A DNA stretch of 64,000 nt, taken from MH13 sp040219355 (GTDB lineage: Bacteria; Pseudomonadota; Alphaproteobacteria; Rhizobiales; MH13). Both the position numbers and the translations under genes were made by a program. The notes beneath the pieces were generated by a model that did not search any database, had not been told where the DNA came from, and was given only the letters and a program-made list of their open reading frames with translations. Below, in pieces: positions 59,893-64,000 of this stretch; the first letter of the stretch is position 1, and every line of letters begins with the position of its first letter. Location: NCBI GenBank assembly GCA_040219355.1, contig JAVJSN010000013.1:1-64000 (forward strand), written 5' to 3'.

Positions 59893-61776
59893 TTAGCCGA
59901 CTGACGCGTCGATGGTCGCTTTGTCTCGACTGGACGCGATCTCCGTGGGAGTGTCGTCTGCGATCTCAGGAACGGCGTCGAGCAACGCGCGCGTGTAGGG
60001 CTGCGATGGATTGGAATAGATGTCTTTAACCGGACCACTTTCGATGATTTTGCCTGACTTCATGATCGCCACGCGATCGGCAATGTGGCGCACAACGGCC
60101 AGATCGTGGGCAATGAACAGATAGGTCAGCCCAAGGCTTGCCTGCAAATCCTGCATCAAGTTAACGACCTGCGCGCGGATCGACACGTCAAGCGCGGACA
60201 CCGGTTCATCGGCGATGATGAAGCGCGGTTCCAGTGTCAGGGCTCTTGCGATTCCAACGCGCTGGCGCTGGCCACCTGAAAAGGCGTGTGGATGGCGTTC
60301 GGCGGCGTCAGCAGGAAGACCAACCAACTCCAGCAGATTTGCAACCCGGTCGCGCAACCTTTTGGGGTCGGTTTCAATGCCGTGCACGATAAGAGGCTCA
60401 GCCACAATGTCTTGCACAGTCATGCGCGGATTGAGGCTGGAGTAAGGGTCTTGAAAGATGAGCTGCATATCGCGCCGAAGTCGCCGCAAGGGTTCGCGGC
60501 CAAGCGTGGTGATTTCCTGACCGTCAAAGTTGATTGAGCCAGATGTCACCGGAACCGCACGTAGAACAGCGCGGCCTGTGGTGGTTTTGCCGGAGCCACT
60601 TTCCCCCACGAGGCCAAGCGTTTCGCCGGGCCAGATGTCAAAACTCACATCATCGACAGCCTTTAGGATATCGCGCTTTTGAAACAGGCCCTGGCTGCCA
60701 ATCGGATAATGGACAGACAGATTGCGCACACTCAGCAACGGTGCACCTTTTGATTGGGCGGACGGTGCGTGTTCGCTTTCTCCTCTTGCAGTTGCTGGTG
60801 CTCGCTGCGTCACCGGATTATGGCACGCCAGTCGACCTTTGCCCTGTCCCAGCGGCGAGAGTGTAGGCGCAGCGGCGCATAGGTTGATTGCGTTGGCGCA
60901 GCGCGGTCTAAAACTGCATTGTGTGCGCGGCAGACGTAAGTCAGGCGGTTGGCCGTCAATGGTTTCCAGCCGGTGGCGGGTATGCGCCAAGGTTGGTGTA
61001 GCGGCCACCAAGCCTGCCGTGTACGGGTGCGATGGCGTATGGAGCATGCGGTTGGCGGGGCCATCTTCGACGATTTCTCCAGCATACATGACCGCAACAT
61101 CGTGGCAGAGCTTGGCGACGACACCCAAATCATGGGTGATCATGAGCACCGCCAGCGATAACCGTTGCTGCAATTCGGCCAGAAGATCGAGAAGGCTTGC
61201 TTGCACCGTCACATCAAGTGCTGTGGTTGGCTCATCGGCGATCAAAAGCTCGGGCTCACTGGCGAGCGCCATGGCGATCAGAACGCGCTGGCGCATCCCG
61301 CCAGAAAACTCGTGCGGGAACTGCAAAACCCGCTTTTGCGGCTGCGAGATGTGCACCAGATCGAGCAACTCGGTGGCGCGCGCATGCGCCGCTGCCCCAG
61401 ACAGTCCGCGATGGCGTGTCAAAACCTCGGCAATCTGGTCGCCGACTGTAAACAGCGGATCAAGACTGGTCATTGGGTCTTGAAAGACCATGGCGATATC
61501 GCGCCCGCACACTTCACGGCGATATTTGGCGGCATCCGATCCGATCAGGCTCTTGCCTTTCCAGCGCACGTCTCCGCCGACAATGCGTCCAGGCAGTTGC
61601 ACCAGGCCCATAATGGCCTGCGAGGTAACAGACTTGCCGCAGCCAGATTCACCCACCAGGCCGAGCGCCTGTCCGGGTTTCAAAGAAAAGGAAACATCGC
61701 GTACCGCATGCACGCGTCCTCGTCTGGTGAGGAACTCAACATCCAGACCGTCAACGGTCAGCAGGGCATCGCTCAT
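59893..61776 (-). CDS. Peptide/nickel ABC transporter ATPase, fused DppD-DppF type
   Basis: A 627-residue ATPase with two complete nucleotide-binding domains. First: GESGCGKSVT, FSGGMRQRV, LLIADEPTTALDV. Second: GESGSGKTTTG, FSGGQRQRVG, FIIADEPVSALDV. The oligopeptide C-terminal domain with Cys lies between them (CSFRPRCANAINLC). In many bacteria these are separate DppD and DppF proteins. Energises uptake by the permeases encoded just upstream on the same strand. Confidence 0.88.
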   Translation of the reverse strand: MSDALLTVDGLDVEFLTRRGRVHAVRDVSFSLKPGQALGLVGESGCGKSVTSQAIMGLVQLPGRIVGGDVRWKGKSLIGSDAAKYRREVCGRDIAMVFQDPMTSLDPLFTVGDQIAEVLTRHRGLSGAAAHARATELLDLVHISQPQKRVLQFPHEFSGGMRQRVLIAMALASEPELLIADEPTTALDVTVQASLLDLLAELQQRLSLAVLMITHDLGVVAKLCHDVAVMYAGEIVEDGPANRMLHTPSHPYTAGLVAATPTLAHTRHRLETIDGQPPDLRLPRTQCSFRPRCANAINLCAAAPTLSPLGQGKGRLACHNPVTQRAPATARGESEHAPSAQSKGAPLLSVRNLSVHYPIGSQGLFQKRDILKAVDDVSFDIWPGETLGLVGESGSGKTTTGRAVLRAVPVTSGSINFDGQEITTLGREPLRRLRRDMQLIFQDPYSSLNPRMTVQDIVAEPLIVHGIETDPKRLRDRVANLLELVGLPADAAERHPHAFSGGQRQRVGIARALTLEPRFIIADEPVSALDVSIRAQVVNLMQDLQASLGLTYLFIAHDLAVVRHIADRVAIMKSGKIIESGPVKDIYSNPSQPYTRALLDAVPEIADDTPTEIASSRDKATIDASVG

Positions 61777-62726
61777 TTGGCGGCCCCGAAGCGCCGTGCA
61801 AAACGCTTCTCGCGCTCAACGGGATCAGTCGTTACCCGCAGCCACGAGGCGATGAGGTTGATCGCCAGAACCGTGAAGGCGATGGCAAGGCCAGGGAAGG
61901 TGACGAGCCACCAGGCGCGGAACATGTAGTCTTTGCCTTGGGCGACATCGAGACCCCAGGATGTAGCTGGTGGTTGGACCCCAAGGCCTAAGAACGACAG
62001 AGCCGCTTCGGCCAACACGATGCGGGCAAACTCTAATGTGCCCAATGTCAGCAACGGCGCGGCAAGATTGGGCAACAGGTGACGAATAAGGATGCGTCCG
62101 GTGCGGCAGCCAAGCAGTTCGGCTGCTTCCACAAATGCTGTTTGGCGCAAACCTAGCACCACGCTGCGCGTGAGCCGGGCATAGACCATCCATCCATTTA
62201 GCGCGAGCACGACGATGACGGTGGTCATGCTTGGACCAATAACGGCCAAAATGAGCAGTGCCAAAAGCAATCCAGGGAAGGCGACCTGGGTATCGATGAA
62301 GCCTGTGATCCACTGATCTGTTCGCCCGCCTGCGTAGCCGGAAATCAAGCCCATTAAGACGCCGAAGGAGCCAGCAACCAGCACGGTGGCAAAGCCAACA
62401 AAAAGTGAGATGCGCGACCCGTGCAACAGACGAGACAGCACATCGCGGCCCAGATGATCGGTGCCTAGCAGGTGGTTCCAGGTTCCGCCGTCCATCCAAA
62501 TCGGTGGTTGAAGGCGGGCAATGATGTTCTGCGCAGCGGGATCGTGCGGCGCGATCAAGGGGGCAAAAACAGCGATGAAGAGCAGGATGCCAAGGCAAAT
62601 GGCACCGATCAGACCAGGCGTGTCCGCCCGCAGATCAGCCCAATAGCCACCGGCGGGGTGTGTGTCGCTGATCGGCACGATCGGAGCGTCAGTGACGGCG
62701 GCGCTATCGGACTCCACAATGCTCAT
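61773..62726 (-). CDS. Peptide ABC transporter permease, DppC type
   Basis: A 317-residue permease with six helices. It has LGTDHLGRDVLSRLLHGSRIS, characteristic of DppC/OppC, and the loop EAAELLGCRTGRILIRHLLP. Overlaps the DppB-type gene at its start and the ATPase at its end by four bases each. Confidence 0.88.
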   Translation of the reverse strand: MSIVESDSAAVTDAPIVPISDTHPAGGYWADLRADTPGLIGAICLGILLFIAVFAPLIAPHDPAAQNIIARLQPPIWMDGGTWNHLLGTDHLGRDVLSRLLHGSRISLFVGFATVLVAGSFGVLMGLISGYAGGRTDQWITGFIDTQVAFPGLLLALLILAVIGPSMTTVIVVLALNGWMVYARLTRSVVLGLRQTAFVEAAELLGCRTGRILIRHLLPNLAAPLLTLGTLEFARIVLAEAALSFLGLGVQPPATSWGLDVAQGKDYMFRAWWLVTFPGLAIAFTVLAINLIASWLRVTTDPVEREKRFARRFGAAK

Positions 62727-63649
62727 TTGGCGCTCATTTCAATGCGTGGATCGATCGCTTTGTAGACGATATCAAGCATTAAATTGAGGACGACAACCAT
62801 GATTGCCGTGACAAAAACAATGGCCTGCAACAAGATCAGGTCCTGTCGTTCAATCGCTTGAATGGCGGTAAGGCCAAGGCCGGGCCACGCAAAGACGGTC
62901 TCCACGACCACCGTGTAGCCTGACACAATGCGGATGAGTTCCCACCCAGCGATGGTGAGGATCGGTACCGCTGAGTTGCGCAACGCATGCACGCCGACGA
63001 CGCGCCAAGGCAACATGCCCTTGGCGCGCAGCACCTTCACATATTGCGCATTGAGTTCATCGATCATTGTCGATCGCACCACCATCACCAACCGCGTCAT
63101 TGCTGGCAAGGCCAGGGTGAGGGCGGGCAGAACAAGGTGATCCAACCCTCCCGCGCCCGAGGTAGGTAGCCAGCCAAGAGTGAGCGAAAAGAGGACGATG
63201 AAAAGCAACCCCAGCCAGAACTGTGGGATTGAGAGTCCCAGCAGGCTGATAACCACCACGATCCTATCCACGATACCTTCTGGCCGTAGAGCCGCAACAA
63301 CACCGAGCGGAACCGCGAGTGCCACCGCAAGTCCAATCGCCGCGAAGGTGAGCACCAACGTGGCAGGTGCGCGCTCGATGATGATCTCAAGAACGGGGCG
63401 CCGCTGCCAGAGCGATTCCCCGAAATCAAGCACGGCAACATCGCGCACATACGTCAGGAACTGCTCAAAAATCGGTCGGTCTAGGCCAAGCTGTGCCTCG
63501 AAGGCGGCGCGCTGCTCTGCCGTTGCTTCCAACGGCAGCATCACACGCACCGGATCTCCGATCAATCGCGTCAAGATGAACACGACGACGACAACTGACA
63601 GGACAACGATCACGCCTTGCCACAGGCGGTTAAGGACGAACCGACTCAT
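62723..63649 (-). CDS. Peptide ABC transporter permease, DppB type
   Basis: A 308-residue permease with six helices. The N-terminus FVLNRLWQGVIVVLSVVVVV, the extracytoplasmic EQFLTYVRDVAVLDFGESLW and the C-terminal VVVETVFAWPGLGLTAIQAI are typical of DppB/OppB. It follows the binding-protein gene by 24 bases. Confidence 0.88.
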   Translation of the reverse strand: MSRFVLNRLWQGVIVVLSVVVVVFILTRLIGDPVRVMLPLEATAEQRAAFEAQLGLDRPIFEQFLTYVRDVAVLDFGESLWQRRPVLEIIIERAPATLVLTFAAIGLAVALAVPLGVVAALRPEGIVDRIVVVISLLGLSIPQFWLGLLFIVLFSLTLGWLPTSGAGGLDHLVLPALTLALPAMTRLVMVVRSTMIDELNAQYVKVLRAKGMLPWRVVGVHALRNSAVPILTIAGWELIRIVSGYTVVVETVFAWPGLGLTAIQAIERQDLILLQAIVFVTAIMVVVLNLMLDIVYKAIDPRIEMSAK

Positions 63650-63673
63650 TAGCGCTGTTCCTGATGGATGCGC

Positions 63674-64000
63674 CTACTCCACGCTCATCGTGCTGACGAA
63701 CATCTTGCCGTCAACACGTGGTTCCCAGCTCAAGCGCTCGCTCATGCCCCAGATGTTGTTGATGTTGAGGAGGAACGTAAGAAGTGCCTCCTCATGGGCA
63801 TACTCGACGACGTCTTCATAGATCGCCTGACGCCGATCAAGATCGATTTCGGTACGTGCTGCTGTGATCCAATCTTCCATCTGAGGAATGCTGTTGGAAG
63901 CACCGAAGCCTGACGGCGCGAGATACGCTGAGAAAGACCGGTCAGCATCAAGCAGCTCGTTGCCAGACACAATAAATATGGCATCTGACCGCTGCCCATC
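63674..64000 (-). CDS. Peptide ABC transporter substrate-binding protein (C-terminal part, cut by window end)
   Basis: Only the last 108 codons are inside the window. The frame is open to the window edge, and the segment EIDLDRRQAIYEDVVEYAHE with the following LLTFLLNINNIWGMSERL matches the C-terminus of family 5 solute-binding proteins (DppA/OppA type). The rest of the gene lies beyond 64000. It is the first gene of the operon that continues through DppB, DppC, the fused ATPase and perhaps TauE/SafE. Confidence 0.8.
   Translation of the reverse strand, partial: DGQRSDAIFIVSGNELLDADRSFSAYLAPSGFGASNSIPQMEDWITAARTEIDLDRRQAIYEDVVEYAHEEALLTFLLNINNIWGMSERLSWEPRVDGKMFVSTMSVE

Noticed and set aside
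1..64000. CRISPR array, complete rRNA or complete tRNA gene
   Set aside because: No regularly spaced direct repeats and no full cloverleaf were seen on either strand; only the 3' tRNA fragment at 13941-13990 qualifies.

Overview
The window looks like alphaproteobacterial chromosome, most likely Hyphomicrobiales or a related marine or soil lineage. The reasons are GC content in the high fifties by eye, a very high density of solute-binding-protein transporters (seven systems), tightly overlapping operons (ATGA, GTGA and TTGA junctions), frequent GTG and TTG starts with good Shine-Dalgarno sites, and an alphaproteobacterial type of IS transposase remnant. No housekeeping genes or complete RNA genes are present. 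Apart from a signalling locus in the middle, the window is a string of catabolic islands, each with a transporter, a regulator and enzymes.

Layout. (1) 1-0.5 kb: dead IS transposase. (2) 1-13.7 kb: a spermidine/putrescine-type ABC transporter operon with a SIS protein, a PuuE-like deacetylase/allantoinase and an Asp/Glu/hydantoin racemase. It converges on a minus-strand operon (BtpA/SgcQ, SIS, PfkB kinase, deaminase-type amidohydrolase, second PuuE-like enzyme) under a divergent DeoR regulator. (3) 13.9 kb: a 3' fragment of a Trp-type tRNA, probably an old attachment site. (4) 14.2-22.4 kb: a ribose/fructose-type ABC transporter with BtpA, TenA-like, phosphotriesterase-like and GATase-like proteins, LacI and a PfkB kinase. 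(5) 22.6-33.6 kb: LysR, ureohydrolase, a hydroxylysine-kinase-like phosphotransferase, a PLP phospho-lyase-like class III enzyme, an SsuABC-like transporter, two SDRs, a third deacetylase and a second ureohydrolase. (6) 33.9-41.8 kb: Ser/Thr kinase, PP2C phosphatase, three FHA proteins (one fused to a flavin-monooxygenase-like module) and two membrane proteins. (7) 42.3-45.1 kb: di-heme peroxidase and a CRTAC1/UnbV protein. (8) 45.1-49.7 kb: ROK regulator and a xylose-type ABC transporter. (9) 49.7-59 kb: kynurenine/3-hydroxyanthranilate catabolism with a TRAP transporter, apparently one regulon marked by a 21-bp operator found three times. (10) 59.1-64 kb: TauE exporter and a dipeptide/oligopeptide ABC transporter cut by the window end.

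The most unusual part is the kinase/phosphatase/FHA/flavoprotein locus. It has the phospho-signalling parts often attached to type VI secretion but no secretion genes, and it carries recurring Thr-Arg-Leu/Ile/Val motifs that could be its phosphorylation sites. The other promising candidate is the ureohydrolase-kinase-phospho-lyase route in region 5. Functions of the two BtpA-containing operons are unknown; only family-level roles are given.
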